A DNA stretch of 33,334 bases. Source: Gammaproteobacteria bacterium (GTDB taxonomy: Bacteria; Pseudomonadota; Gammaproteobacteria; Steroidobacterales; Steroidobacteraceae). Of this stretch, positions 8,325-16,688 are shown piece by piece (position 1 is the first letter of the stretch; the number at the start of each line of letters is the position of its first letter). The DNA lies in contig CANGOP010000025.1 in the NCBI GenBank assembly GCA_947455595.1, forward strand, positions 1 to 33,334, given 5' to 3'. Under the pieces are notes generated by a model. That model was not told where the DNA came from. It did no database searches and saw only the letters and a program-made list of their open reading frames with translations. The position numbers and the translations under genes were made by a program.

Positions 8325-9467
8325 TCATGACTCCAACACTGCCGTGGCCTCCGGTGACCAGTGCACCTGCACCCGATCGCCCCAATCGATCGCCCAGTCG
8401 AGCGTACGCTTCTCGTTCTGAGAAAACACCGTCAGCAACTGGCCATCGGGCGTCTTGATGCGATAAATCGAACGGTTACCGAGGTAACCGAGTTCCCAGA
8501 CTTCGCCGCTGACGCAGTTGTCTTGGTCGTCGGCCGGCGTCGTTTTCGACAGCCGCATTTTCTCAGGTCGAATGGCGAGGGTCACGGCCGTACCCGGCGC
8601 GAGGGCCCGTACATCCTGTGCGCGCAGTGAACCTACGGGGGCGGCGACCGTGAGTACGCCGTCTTGATGAGACTCGATCGTCCCCTCGATCAGATTCGCG
8701 GTGCCGAAGAAATCCGCTACAAAACGGCTGCGCGGATATTCATAGACTTCCGCGGGCGTGCCGACCTGCAGAACGTGGCCGCAGTCCATTACCGCGACGC
8801 GGCTCGCGAGCGCCATGGCCTCGTCCTGGTCGTGGGTCACGACGACGAAGGTCATGCCGAGCTCGTGCTGCAGATCCATCAGCTCGAATTGGGTGCTTTC
8901 ACGCAGTTTCTTATCGAGCGCACTCAACGGTTCATCCAGCAAGAGCACCTTGGGCCGCTTCACAATGGCCCGGGCGAGGGCAACCCGTTGGCGTTGGCCG
9001 CCCGAGAGTTGGTGGGGCTTGCGACGGCCTAAGCCACCTAACTGCAGCATCTGCAGCGCCTCATCCACCCGACGGGCGCATTCGGGGCGGTCGACACCGT
9101 CACGTTTCAAGCCGTAGGCGATGTTGTCCTCGACCGTCATGTGCGGGAACAGCGCATAGGACTGGAACATCATGTTGACGGGCCGCTCGTAAGGCGGCAC
9201 GTCCGTCATGTCGATGCCATCAATGAGGATACGCCCGGCCGTGGGCGTCACGAATCCCGCGAGCATCCGCAGCAGGGTGGTCTTACCGCACCCCGAGGCA
9301 CCGACCAGTGCGAACATCTCGCCGCGATAGATGGAGAGGTTCACACCCTCAACGGCGACGAAATCGCCGTAGCGCTTGTGGACGCCGTCAACCACGATTT
9401 GCGGCGCAATTGACGCATCCAGCCAAGGGCGTGGGTTCGTGTTCGGTCGCTGTGGTGCAATCACCAT
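8325..9467 (-). CDS. ABC transporter ATP-binding protein, PotA-type (spermidine/putrescine-like)
   Basis: A 380-residue ATPase of the polyamine/opine/iron ABC subfamily. Walker A is GASGCGKT (56-63), the signature is [14 protein letters not shown], Walker B is [12 protein letters not shown], followed by [12 protein letters not shown]. The last ~100 residues form a TOBE domain ([24 protein letters not shown]). The ATG at 9467 is preferred: it gives the usual PotA length, while an earlier in-frame ATG (9578) would run 44 bp into the GcvT-like gene. The matching PotB and PotC permeases lie about 12 kb away on the other strand, and no substrate-binding protein is present, so the transporter is split across two operons. 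Energises inner-membrane import, probably of a polyamine- or betaine-like cation. Confidence 0.88.
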   Translation of the reverse strand: MVIAPQRPNTNPRPWLDASIAPQIVVDGVHKRYGDFVAVEGVNLSIYRGEMFALVGASGCGKTTLLRMLAGFVTPTAGRILIDGIDMTDVPPYERPVNMMFQSYALFPHMTVEDNIAYGLKRDGVDRPECARRVDEALQMLQLGGLGRRKPHQLSGGQRQRVALARAIVKRPKVLLLDEPLSALDKKLRESTQFELMDLQHELGMTFVVVTHDQDEAMALASRVAVMDCGHVLQVGTPAEVYEYPRSRFVADFFGTANLIEGTIESHQDGVLTVAAPVGSLRAQDVRALAPGTAVTLAIRPEKMRLSKTTPADDQDNCVSGEVWELGYLGNRSIYRIKTPDGQLLTVFSQNEKRTLDWAIDWGDRVQVHWSPEATAVLES

Positions 9468-9534
9468 GCCAGGTCCCAGCTGCAGAGCGGTTCGTGTTGA
9501 GCGTATCCGAATACAGCGTTCACTGGGATGCCTT

Positions 9535-10749
9535 TCAGCGGTCGGCCGGCGGCGTGAGCCGGCGCCGTTCAGGCGCAAAGAACGGCCGTTCCACCACGGT
9601 GGCCGTCACCATTCGCCGCTCCCAGACCAGTTCGCGGTGCAGATAGATGTCGGCATGCACCCGTCGGCCCATTTCAAAATGCGGGGTGTCCAAAATGGCC
9701 AGCGCGATATTGCGCTTGCAGGTGGGCGACCACATCGCGGAGGTGACGAATCCGCACTCTGTTTCGTCGGTCGGATTCGCATACAGCAGGGCGTTGTGGG
9801 CCGGCTTATTCCCGTCGATGTCGAGCCCGACGAGCATTCGTTGCAATCCGGCCGCCTTTTGCTTTTGGAGCGCGCGACGACCGTTGAAATGCGGCTTGTC
9901 GAAATCAACGAGCCAGGCCAGCCCCAACTCCAGCGGGGTACGCTCGCGATGCATTCGCACCGTGTGTTCCGCTGAGATGAAATCCACATTGGGCATCAAG
10001 AAACCGGCTTCTATGCGAGCGAGGTTCAAAGCCTGTGAGCCGATCGCACGGATACCGCGCGATCGCCCCGCCTGCATCAGGTCATCCCAGACGGCGGTGG
10101 CGTGCTGCGGCGCCATCCACAACTCGTAGCCGAGATCGCCAGTGAAGCCCGTGCGCGAGACCATGAGCGAGCGCCCCTCGGCCTCGAAGATGCGAAATTC
10201 AAAGGGTTTCAAACTTTCAATGCCGGAAAGTCCGAACTTCTTGAGCACGTAGGCGCTGGTCGGTCCTTGCAAGGACAGTGCGGCCACTGAGGCGGTGATT
10301 TCCTCCACCGCCACGTCGAATCCGATCGCTGAATCGAGAAACCAATCCAACTGCCGCTCTGCCGTACAGATCCGGTAGTCGGTTTCGCTCAGGCGGAAGA
10401 CGGTGCCATCGTCAATGATGTGCCCCTCGTCGTTGCACCAGACGACGTAGCTGACGCGGCCGACTTTGAGTTTGCGGATATCGCGCGTGACGAGCCGGTT
10501 GATATACCGCTCGGCATCTCGACCGGCGACGCGGTATTTCACCATCGGCGTCAGATCGTAAAGCGTCGCGGCATTACGGATCGCAAAGTATTCCTGCTCA
10601 ACGGTGGTGAAGACGTCGACCGTCGAGTAACCGGCCCAGGCAACGAACTGATCGTTCTGCGACAGGGCGCGCGCACGGTCGTGGAACGGCGTGTCGATCA
10701 GCGGCTTACGAAAGTGTGGCGGTGTAGGGTAACCAGCGTCGGCCGTCAT
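9535..10749 (-). CDS. GcvT-like aminomethyltransferase / folate-dependent demethylase
   Basis: A 404-residue protein of the glycine-cleavage T / dimethylglycine / DMSP-demethylase superfamily. Folate-binding-domain landmarks include AATLYDLTPMVKYRV (61-75), CNDEGHIIDDGTVFRL (105-120), where Asn-x-Glu-Gly...Asp-Asp resembles the tetrahydrofolate/catalytic Asp region, and FTGDLGYELWM further on. A C-terminal barrel domain follows. These enzymes pass methyl or methylene groups from amines or sulfonium compounds to tetrahydrofolate. The ATG at 10749 overlaps the stop of the upstream FAD oxidoreductase (ATGA) with AGAGGA in front, so I reject a longer start at 10833. Inference: it may collect the one-carbon unit released by the two FAD enzymes, much as dimethylglycine and sarcosine dehydrogenases pair a flavin domain with a GcvT domain. 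It is not a glycine cleavage operon, as gcvH and gcvP are absent. Confidence 0.82.
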   Translation of the reverse strand: MTADAGYPTPPHFRKPLIDTPFHDRARALSQNDQFVAWAGYSTVDVFTTVEQEYFAIRNAATLYDLTPMVKYRVAGRDAERYINRLVTRDIRKLKVGRVSYVVWCNDEGHIIDDGTVFRLSETDYRICTAERQLDWFLDSAIGFDVAVEEITASVAALSLQGPTSAYVLKKFGLSGIESLKPFEFRIFEAEGRSLMVSRTGFTGDLGYELWMAPQHATAVWDDLMQAGRSRGIRAIGSQALNLARIEAGFLMPNVDFISAEHTVRMHRERTPLELGLAWLVDFDKPHFNGRRALQKQKAAGLQRMLVGLDIDGNKPAHNALLYANPTDETECGFVTSAMWSPTCKRNIALAILDTPHFEMGRRVHADIYLHRELVWERRMVTATVVERPFFAPERRRLTPPADR

Positions 10750-12296
10750 GGGGCGGTCCTCTGAATCTGTTCGGCAGCGAGGCGACCGGGCAATCCGGTC
10801 AGTCCGCCGCCGGGATGTGACCCAGCCCCGCACAAATAGAGGCCGCGGATGGGGGTCTGGTACTGAGCGGCGCCTGGGAAGGGCCTGACCATCAGGTATT
10901 GATCAAAGGCCAGATCGCCGTGATGCCAATGACCACCGGTGACCCGGCAAATACGCTCGAGATCCATCGGCAGTAACAGTTCACTGGAGCGGATCAGGCT
11001 CCGAATGCCCGGCGCGACGGACTCCAGAACGGCGAGTGCATTGGCCTCTAACTTCTCGCGAGCCGTCCCTAAATCATCTTTGGCGTCGTAGGCGGCGTAA
11101 TTAACGATCGCGGTCAGCACATGGCCACCCGCGGGCGCGAGGGTTCGGTCGTGGACCGTGGGAATCGAGATTTCAAGGGCGGGCAGCACAGAGACTTCTC
11201 CGTACTTCGAGGCGTTATAAGCCGTCTCTAGGTAGTTGAGTGACGGCGCGACGACAAGGCGATCTCCCAGTTGTGCCGATGGCAGTCCCGTGAAGGTCGG
11301 CAGCGCGTCTAGTGCCAGATGCCACTTCGCGGTGATGCCGCGGTGGCGGAAATGATCTACGCGCCGAACGAATCCCGTGTCCAGATGCTCGGTGCCGAGC
11401 AACGAGAGGAAGGTCTGACGTGGGTCGACGCTGGAGACTACGCGGGCGGCACTCAGACGCTCACCGTTGGCAAGGTCGACACCACGCACTTCGTCATTCT
11501 CGATGACGATGCCGGCTACGGGGGCATCCGTTCGTACGGTGGCACCTGCCGCTGTCGCCGCGGATGCGAGTGCCTGAGCGAAGGCGCCGAGGCCACCGAT
11601 GGGAAGGCGATAACCGCCGGTCGTGGTCGCTTCGCCCGCGCGACGCGTTAAGAGGGTCAGGACGGTTCCCGGGGCGCGGGGTCCGAAATTGGAGCCCAGA
11701 ATCGCATCCATCCCCAAAGCTGCTTGCAGCAATGGATCCTCAAGCTCGTCGGTCGCGAGGTCATACACGTTCATGCCAGCGATACGCAGAAACTCGCGCA
11801 TCTCGCGACGGCCGAGCAAGCGCAGACGCAGGCCCATCTTGAGCAGTGTCCATCGATCCTGAAAGTCGCTGCTGCCCAGTCGTGGTGCCATCGTGCTCTG
11901 CACGGTTGCCATGAACTTCGCAAAGCGTGCAAGGCGAGTATCGAGCTGCTGCCAACGCGTCGCCTCTTCAGCCGAAACGCCGTCGACGTGATCGCCGGCG
12001 ATGCGCACGTGGCGTCCCGACGCCAACACTGTCGTCGCGAGGCCGGTGGCGGCAAAGCGCAGGCCGTGGCGCTCAAGTTGTAGCGACCGCAGCAGCGCAT
12101 CGGAGAACTGATGCAGATATTGCGCGGCGATGCTCGCCCGAAATCCCGGCGCGAATTCGCGCGGTGCGGCAAAGCCGCCCACCTCGGCACCGGCTTCCAG
12201 TACAAGCACGCTCTGGCCAGCACTGGCGAGCATTTGCGCGCAGACGAGGCCGTTGTGACCGGCGCCAACGATGATGGTGTCCCACGCGCGGTTCAT
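10746..12296 (-). CDS. FAD-dependent oxidoreductase, phytoene-desaturase family (copy 2 in operon)
   Basis: A 516-residue flavoprotein. The FAD-binding dinucleotide fold is at the N terminus (GAGHNG, 11-16; acidic Glu34 ending strand 2), and the family's C-terminal FAD motif is YLCGAGSHPGGGLTGLPG. Proteins of this group (often labelled phytoene dehydrogenase-related or PYROXD2-like) usually have no carotenoid role; no crtB or other carotenoid gene is nearby. It is clearly a paralogue of the gene just upstream, sharing VGAGHNGL and HPGGG. Its ATG overlaps that gene's stop and its stop overlaps the GcvT-like start, both as ATGA. Role inferred from context: oxidation of a C-N or C-C bond in an amine catabolic path. 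Confidence 0.82.
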   Translation of the reverse strand: MNRAWDTIIVGAGHNGLVCAQMLASAGQSVLVLEAGAEVGGFAAPREFAPGFRASIAAQYLHQFSDALLRSLQLERHGLRFAATGLATTVLASGRHVRIAGDHVDGVSAEEATRWQQLDTRLARFAKFMATVQSTMAPRLGSSDFQDRWTLLKMGLRLRLLGRREMREFLRIAGMNVYDLATDELEDPLLQAALGMDAILGSNFGPRAPGTVLTLLTRRAGEATTTGGYRLPIGGLGAFAQALASAATAAGATVRTDAPVAGIVIENDEVRGVDLANGERLSAARVVSSVDPRQTFLSLLGTEHLDTGFVRRVDHFRHRGITAKWHLALDALPTFTGLPSAQLGDRLVVAPSLNYLETAYNASKYGEVSVLPALEISIPTVHDRTLAPAGGHVLTAIVNYAAYDAKDDLGTAREKLEANALAVLESVAPGIRSLIRSSELLLPMDLERICRVTGGHWHHGDLAFDQYLMVRPFPGAAQYQTPIRGLYLCGAGSHPGGGLTGLPGRLAAEQIQRTAP

Positions 12297-13900
12297 GCGG
12301 ATGCCCGTCCGAAATCAGCGATCACGCGACGTGCGCAATTGGCGCCCGGCGCGCCCATGACGCCACCCCCGGGGTGTGTTGACGACCCCGACAGGTACAG
12401 ATTGCGGACCGGTGTGCGGTACTGGGCATAGCCAGGTACCGGACGATTGAACAACAGCTGATCCATCGTCAGCTCACCCTGGAAAATGTTGCCTTCGGTG
12501 AGGCCCACCTCCCGCTCGATGTCCCACGGCGTGCGGATTTCGGCATGCCGGATGAGGCTCTTGAAGTCGGGACTGTGCTCAGCAATCGCGTCGATGACGG
12601 TATTGCCGAAAGCCTGTCGCTTATCGTCCGTCCATGGACCGTCGGCCAGTTCGTAGGGGCAGTACTGCACGAATACCGACATGTAGTGCTTGCCATCCGC
12701 CGCCATGGTTGGATCAATCTGCGACGGAATCAGCATGTCGACGTACGGTGCACGCGACCAACGCCCATCTTTCCAGTCATCGTAGGCGCGCTCCATCATT
12801 TCCAGCGTGTCGGTGATGTGCATGTCGCCGCGCAAGGCCGGGCAACCGGCCGGAATGGCGGGGAAGGTCGGCAATCCGCCGAGTGCGATATTGAGCTTGC
12901 CGGATGAGCCGCGGATCTTAAACCGCTGCACTGCTGTCAGGAATTCCTCGGGCAGATGCTCGGGCTCGACGCAGTTCAGGAACGTGCGCTTCACGTCCAT
13001 GTTGGAGATCACCACACGCGCGCTGAGTTGCTCGCCCGACTCTAATTCGACACCCACTGCGCGGCCGCCACGGACCACGACGCGGTTCACAGGCGCCGAG
13101 ACACGAACATCGCCGCCGCTCGAGCGCAGGGACGAGGTCAGGGCAGCGGTCACTGAACCCATGCCGCCACGGGCAAATCCCCATGCGCCGACGGTTTCGT
13201 CGATATCGCCCATGTAGTGATGCAGCAGCACGTAGGCACTGCCGGGTGAGCGGGGTCCGAGTGCCGTACCGATGATCGAACTGCCAGCGAAATGCGCTTT
13301 GACGATTTCGCTTTCAAAGTACTCGTCCAGAAAGTCCGCAGCCGACATCGTCCAGAAGCGCAGCGTGTCGTACATGCGCTGTTCGCCCATGTTGTGAAAA
13401 CGAGCGCCGAGGTAGAGGAGCTCGCGGATGTCTCGCGGCTTGAAGGAAGTCGGATCGGGCGGTTCGCGCAGCAACAGCGGGCGGATGAATTTGCACTGGC
13501 GCATCACGTCGCGGGAGTAGCGGTCATAGGCTTCCGCATCGCGTGGCGAGTGCCGCGAAATCTCGCGTCGCAGCGCGTCGTGGTTGTCATAGAGCGCAAG
13601 GTGTCCGCCGCCGCGCATCATGGTGCAGCCGGCATCGTAGGGGATAATCTGCAGGCCGTGCTTGGGGAGCTCCAAAGCCCGCATGATTTCCGGGCGCAGC
13701 AGGCTGCACACGTACGAGCAGTTCGAGTAGGTGTAGTCCTCGAAGAGGTTACGGCTGACGGCAGCTCCGCCGATGTAGTCGTTGCGCTCCACCACCAGCA
13801 CATCGAGTCCCGCACGGGCGAGATAACACGCCGCCACCAGTCCGTTGTGACCGGCGCCGACGACGATCACGTCATGTTGCTGTCGCCCGGGTTGGCTCAT
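12293..13900 (-). CDS. FAD-dependent oxidoreductase, phytoene-desaturase family (copy 1 in operon)
   Basis: A 535-residue flavoprotein with VIVVGAGHNG (11-20), Glu39 ending strand 2 followed by YIGGAAVSR (42-50), and the C-terminal signature YLSGSSTHPGGGVMGAPG. It is the longer of two adjacent paralogues; the first lies 4 bp after the class III aminotransferase and the second overlaps it by 4 nt. Tandem copies suggest either a heteromer or two successive oxidation steps. Substrate unknown. The lack of carotenoid genes and the presence of aminotransferase, GcvT-like and transport genes argue for amine catabolism rather than pigment synthesis. Confidence 0.82.
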   Translation of the reverse strand: MSQPGRQQHDVIVVGAGHNGLVAACYLARAGLDVLVVERNDYIGGAAVSRNLFEDYTYSNCSYVCSLLRPEIMRALELPKHGLQIIPYDAGCTMMRGGGHLALYDNHDALRREISRHSPRDAEAYDRYSRDVMRQCKFIRPLLLREPPDPTSFKPRDIRELLYLGARFHNMGEQRMYDTLRFWTMSAADFLDEYFESEIVKAHFAGSSIIGTALGPRSPGSAYVLLHHYMGDIDETVGAWGFARGGMGSVTAALTSSLRSSGGDVRVSAPVNRVVVRGGRAVGVELESGEQLSARVVISNMDVKRTFLNCVEPEHLPEEFLTAVQRFKIRGSSGKLNIALGGLPTFPAIPAGCPALRGDMHITDTLEMMERAYDDWKDGRWSRAPYVDMLIPSQIDPTMAADGKHYMSVFVQYCPYELADGPWTDDKRQAFGNTVIDAIAEHSPDFKSLIRHAEIRTPWDIEREVGLTEGNIFQGELTMDQLLFNRPVPGYAQYRTPVRNLYLSGSSTHPGGGVMGAPGANCARRVIADFGRASA

Positions 13901-13904
13901 GAGA

Positions 13905-15236
13905 TTAACCGTGCTTCTCGAGTTGGCCTGCGGCGCGAGCTTTGATCGTCGCGTCTACGGCGATCTCAAAGCCCTTGAGCGTATCGGCGAGGCAGGAGTC
14001 GTCATGGGCCGCGGAAATAAACCACGGTTCACGTGAATCCGGTTCGCACAACACGCCTTCGTCATGCAGCACCTGCGCCATGGCGTCGTAAAAGGCGTAG
14101 TCGCTGCTCTTCCAGGTGCGGTAGTTACGCGGTGGCTTGGCGTCGAAGTAGAGGCCGAGCATCGACGGATGGCCAACGAAGCTGTGCTCAATCGAGCGTG
14201 CCGAAAGGACGTTGGTCATGCCCTGCATCAGGCGGGTGCCGTAATCGGCAATGCGCTCAAGCGCATCGGTCTCATCCAAGATCTCAAGGCACTTCTCAGC
14301 CGCGGCGAGCGAGACGGAGTGGGCGGTGTAGGTGCCGCCGTGAGCGACTCCGTTGCCGAATTTGCGCATGATGTCCTCGCGTCCGGCCACCACCGAAATG
14401 GGGTACCCGTTGGCAACCGCCTTGGCAAGAGTGCAGATGTCGGCGTGAACGTTGTAGAGCTGCTGCACGCCACCGCGGGCGACGCGAAAGCCGGTCTTGA
14501 CCTCGTCGATGAAGAGCAGAACACCGTATTGGTCGCACAGCGCGCGCGCGCCGCGCAGGTATTCCGGATCTGCCGCGATGCCAAGGCAGTTGCCCATGAT
14601 CGGTTCGATGAGCAAGCAGGCGATCTTGCCGGCCGTGCGTTTGAAGGTGTCTTCGAGCTGGTTCAGGTCATTCGCCTGCACAAAGTGCGCAAAGCTGCGC
14701 ACGCCGAGCGGGATGCCTTGGCTGTAGGGCGCAACTTCCGGCTCGCCTTGTTGAGACCACTTCTCCATCGGCGTGTACCACATGGCCGCATCGAATAGGC
14801 CGTGATAGCTGCCTTCGAGAATGATGTACTCGTCGCGACCGGTGTAGGCACGGGCCAGACGCAGGCCCGCCATTACCGCTTCGGTGCCGGAGTTGGAGTA
14901 ACGCACCAATTCGGCGGCGGGCACCATTTTTGAAATGCGCTCAGCCACGCGGTATTCCCGTTCGGTAGCGAGTGCGAAGACGCCGCCGACCTCCATGCCT
15001 TCTTTCGCTGCGGCATCCACTTCGGGGTGGGCGTAGCCGAGGATGGCGGGGCCATAGCCCAGGCGGTAGTCGACGTAGCGGTTGCCATCGATGTCCTCGA
15101 TGCGCGCGCCACGGCCTTGCTTCACATAGATCGTCCGGTCTTCGCCCCAGTAACGGAAATTCGAGGCCACCCCAAGCGGCAGTCGCGTCACGGCTTTCTT
15201 CCAGTGCTGGTGGCTTCGAGTCAGGGTGCGCGGCAT
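13905..15236 (-). CDS. class III aminotransferase, glutamate-1-semialdehyde-aminomutase-like
   Basis: A 443-residue PLP enzyme. It shows GGVFALATERE-like substrate region (84-94), SNSGTEA (114-120) binding the cofactor phosphate, FIDEV with Asp244, and the PLP lysine Lys272 in TLAKAVANGYP. Residues NFRYWGEDRTIYV near the N terminus and the tail differ from HemL, and the catabolic neighbours argue against tetrapyrrole synthesis. Members of this branch include omega-aminotransferases and aminomutases of unknown substrate. The start at 15236 is chosen for TTGGAG 8 nt upstream; an in-frame GTG at 15308 or ATG at 15287 would add 24 or 17 residues. First gene of the minus-strand operon running to the TonB receptor, divergent from the Rieske pair. 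The family is sure, the reaction unknown. Confidence 0.83.
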   Translation of the reverse strand: MPRTLTRSHQHWKKAVTRLPLGVASNFRYWGEDRTIYVKQGRGARIEDIDGNRYVDYRLGYGPAILGYAHPEVDAAAKEGMEVGGVFALATEREYRVAERISKMVPAAELVRYSNSGTEAVMAGLRLARAYTGRDEYIILEGSYHGLFDAAMWYTPMEKWSQQGEPEVAPYSQGIPLGVRSFAHFVQANDLNQLEDTFKRTAGKIACLLIEPIMGNCLGIAADPEYLRGARALCDQYGVLLFIDEVKTGFRVARGGVQQLYNVHADICTLAKAVANGYPISVVAGREDIMRKFGNGVAHGGTYTAHSVSLAAAEKCLEILDETDALERIADYGTRLMQGMTNVLSARSIEHSFVGHPSMLGLYFDAKPPRNYRTWKSSDYAFYDAMAQVLHDEGVLCEPDSREPWFISAAHDDSCLADTLKGFEIAVDATIKARAAGQLEKHG

Positions 15237-15372
15237 ATCGGGCTCCAACGGGTCGAAAAGGAAATAATCAAGTCCCGACGCTAGCATTCGTTGGGCGGGC
15301 GAGTCCACGGTAATTTATATGAGTGTTCAAAAAGAGAATTTACTGCGGCGCAGCATTTCGATCGCCGCCATT

Positions 15373-15395
15373 TTTTTGTCCAGTTCAGACAAAAA
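15373..15395. promoter_or_regulatory. inverted repeat, candidate operator (TTTTTGTC / GACAAAAA)
   Basis: TTTTTGTC (15373-15380) and GACAAAAA (15388-15395) are perfect 8-bp inverted arms around a 7-nt spacer. They lie in the divergent gap between the class III aminotransferase and the first Rieske gene. The right half (TTCAGACAAAAAT) resembles a site at 27308-27321 between the dehydrogenase and the MFS gene. An operator for a shared regulator is possible but inferred. A poly-T-containing hairpin would look similar, but there is no gene end here. Confidence 0.4.
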
Positions 15396-15433
15396 TGTTA
15401 ATATAAATAACGATCTATATAGTTTAGAAGAGC

Positions 15434-15462
15434 CGATTACCGGGGTTTTTTTAAAGTAATCG
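15434..15462. promoter_or_regulatory. inverted repeat CGATTAC-N15-GTAATCG in the divergent promoter region
   Basis: CGATTAC (15434-15440) and GTAATCG (15456-15462) are exact 7-bp inverted arms; the 15-nt spacer holds CGGGG and a T run. The site lies directly upstream of a possible promoter for the Rieske pair, so it is placed as an activator or repressor site could be. Function inferred from position only. Confidence 0.35.
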
Positions 15463-15464
15463 CC

Positions 15465-15494
15465 TTGCCAACCACGGGGTGGTCTGCGTAGATT
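15465..15494 (+). promoter_or_regulatory. possible sigma70-type promoter for the Rieske pair
   Basis: TTGCCA (15465-15470), an 18-bp spacer, then TAGATT (15489-15494) lie 30 bp before the GTG start. The -35 matches consensus at five of six bases and the -10 at four. This is a weak, pattern-only call. Confidence 0.3.
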
Positions 15495-15524
15495 GAACGC
15501 TCGTATACAGTTGAGGGTGATGCC

Positions 15525-16688
15525 GTGAACGCATCGAAAGTGCCGCAGCGTCGTGCCTTGCCGGCTTGGGTGTATCAGCACCCTGAGATGACGCGCCTGG
15601 AGATCGAACGGGTGCTGCGGCCGAGTTGGCAGATTGCCTGTCACGTCAATTCGATCCCAAATGCCGGTGACTTTCTGACAGTGGATCTGGGTCCTGACAG
15701 CGTGATCGTGCTGCGCGATCGCGCAGGCGACGTGCGCGCCTTCCACAACGCCTGTCGCCACCGCGGTGCAAGGCTCTTAGACGACGCCGGTCACTGTCCG
15801 GGGCTGATCGTCTGTCCGTATCATGGGTGGAGTTATCAGTACGATGGTCGCTTAAGCGGTGTGCCGCTGCGGGAAAGCTTCCCGGGGTTCGCGCGCGACG
15901 AGTTGGCCTTGAAGCCCGTGCACGTCGATAGTTTGTTGGGCCTCGTCTTCATCTGCGTCGCCGCAGAGCGCCCGGCGCCGCTCATGGAGACCTGGGGTGG
16001 ACTAGTCGACGAGCTCGTTCCCTACGGCATTGAGCGGATGCAGCCGCTGGGGCCGATCGGAGTCGAGCACTGGGAGGTCGACTGGAAGATCGCCATGGAT
16101 AACTATCTGGAGTCCTACCACGTTCCGATCGGTCATCCGGGCTTGAACCGCCTCGCCGTCCCCGATTACGAGGATCAACGCGGTGTCCCCGGCGTTGCCC
16201 GCGGCATCGGTTGGTTGCGCGAGACGCCCTCGCCGCGCTGGAGCGAGCGCGCCTATCAGACGTTGTTGGCCCGAACCCCGATCAATCTGCCCGACGATCT
16301 GTGTCGCTCCTGGCGTTTTTACAGCGGCTTGCCGAACCTTGGGATGGATCTGTATCCCGAGCAAATGGACTTCTTCCAGATCCTGCCGCGTGGAGCGGGC
16401 CGTTGCTCCATCCGCTATGCGCTGTTCGGGCATCCGGATGACCGACGGGAAATCCGCGTGTTGCGGCGCTTAGGCGCGCGAATCAATGCCGCGGTCAATG
16501 GCGAGGACCGTTGGCTATGTGAGCGGGTACAGCGCGGCTTGGCCTCCTCCAGTTACCAGCCGGGTCCGCTGTCGGCACTGGAGAAGTGGATGTTCGAGTT
16601 CCATGATCTGCTCGAACACGCCATCCCAGAGATTAGGCAGCCGCAGCCGCCAGCACACTTTTCTGAGCCTTCCTCGAGAGCCCCATGA
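15525..16688 (+). CDS. Rieske non-heme iron oxygenase alpha subunit (first of pair)
   Basis: A 387-residue oxygenase. The Rieske cluster ligands are all present: Cys77 and His79 in NACRHRGA, Cys97 and His100 in VCPYHGW. The mononuclear iron site is visible as MDNYLESYHVPIGHPG, with His199, His204 and the bridging carboxylate Glu196. Glutamate at the bridging place is reported for carnitine monooxygenase CntA, where most ring hydroxylases have aspartate. This family includes glycine betaine (GbcA), stachydrine and carnitine oxygenases that demethylate or cleave quaternary amines. The GTG start is supported by GAGGGTGA about 5 nt upstream. Its stop overlaps the next Rieske gene (ATGA). No reductase or ferredoxin partner is encoded in the window. 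The enzyme class is secure; a quaternary-amine substrate is inferred. Confidence 0.9.
   Translation: MNASKVPQRRALPAWVYQHPEMTRLEIERVLRPSWQIACHVNSIPNAGDFLTVDLGPDSVIVLRDRAGDVRAFHNACRHRGARLLDDAGHCPGLIVCPYHGWSYQYDGRLSGVPLRESFPGFARDELALKPVHVDSLLGLVFICVAAERPAPLMETWGGLVDELVPYGIERMQPLGPIGVEHWEVDWKIAMDNYLESYHVPIGHPGLNRLAVPDYEDQRGVPGVARGIGWLRETPSPRWSERAYQTLLARTPINLPDDLCRSWRFYSGLPNLGMDLYPEQMDFFQILPRGAGRCSIRYALFGHPDDRREIRVLRRLGARINAAVNGEDRWLCERVQRGLASSSYQPGPLSALEKWMFEFHDLLEHAIPEIRQPQPPAHFSEPSSRAP

Noticed and set aside
10746..13900. Carotenoid biosynthesis by the two phytoene-desaturase-like genes
   Set aside because: No phytoene synthase, cyclase or other carotenoid gene is nearby, and the operon is full of amine-catabolism families.
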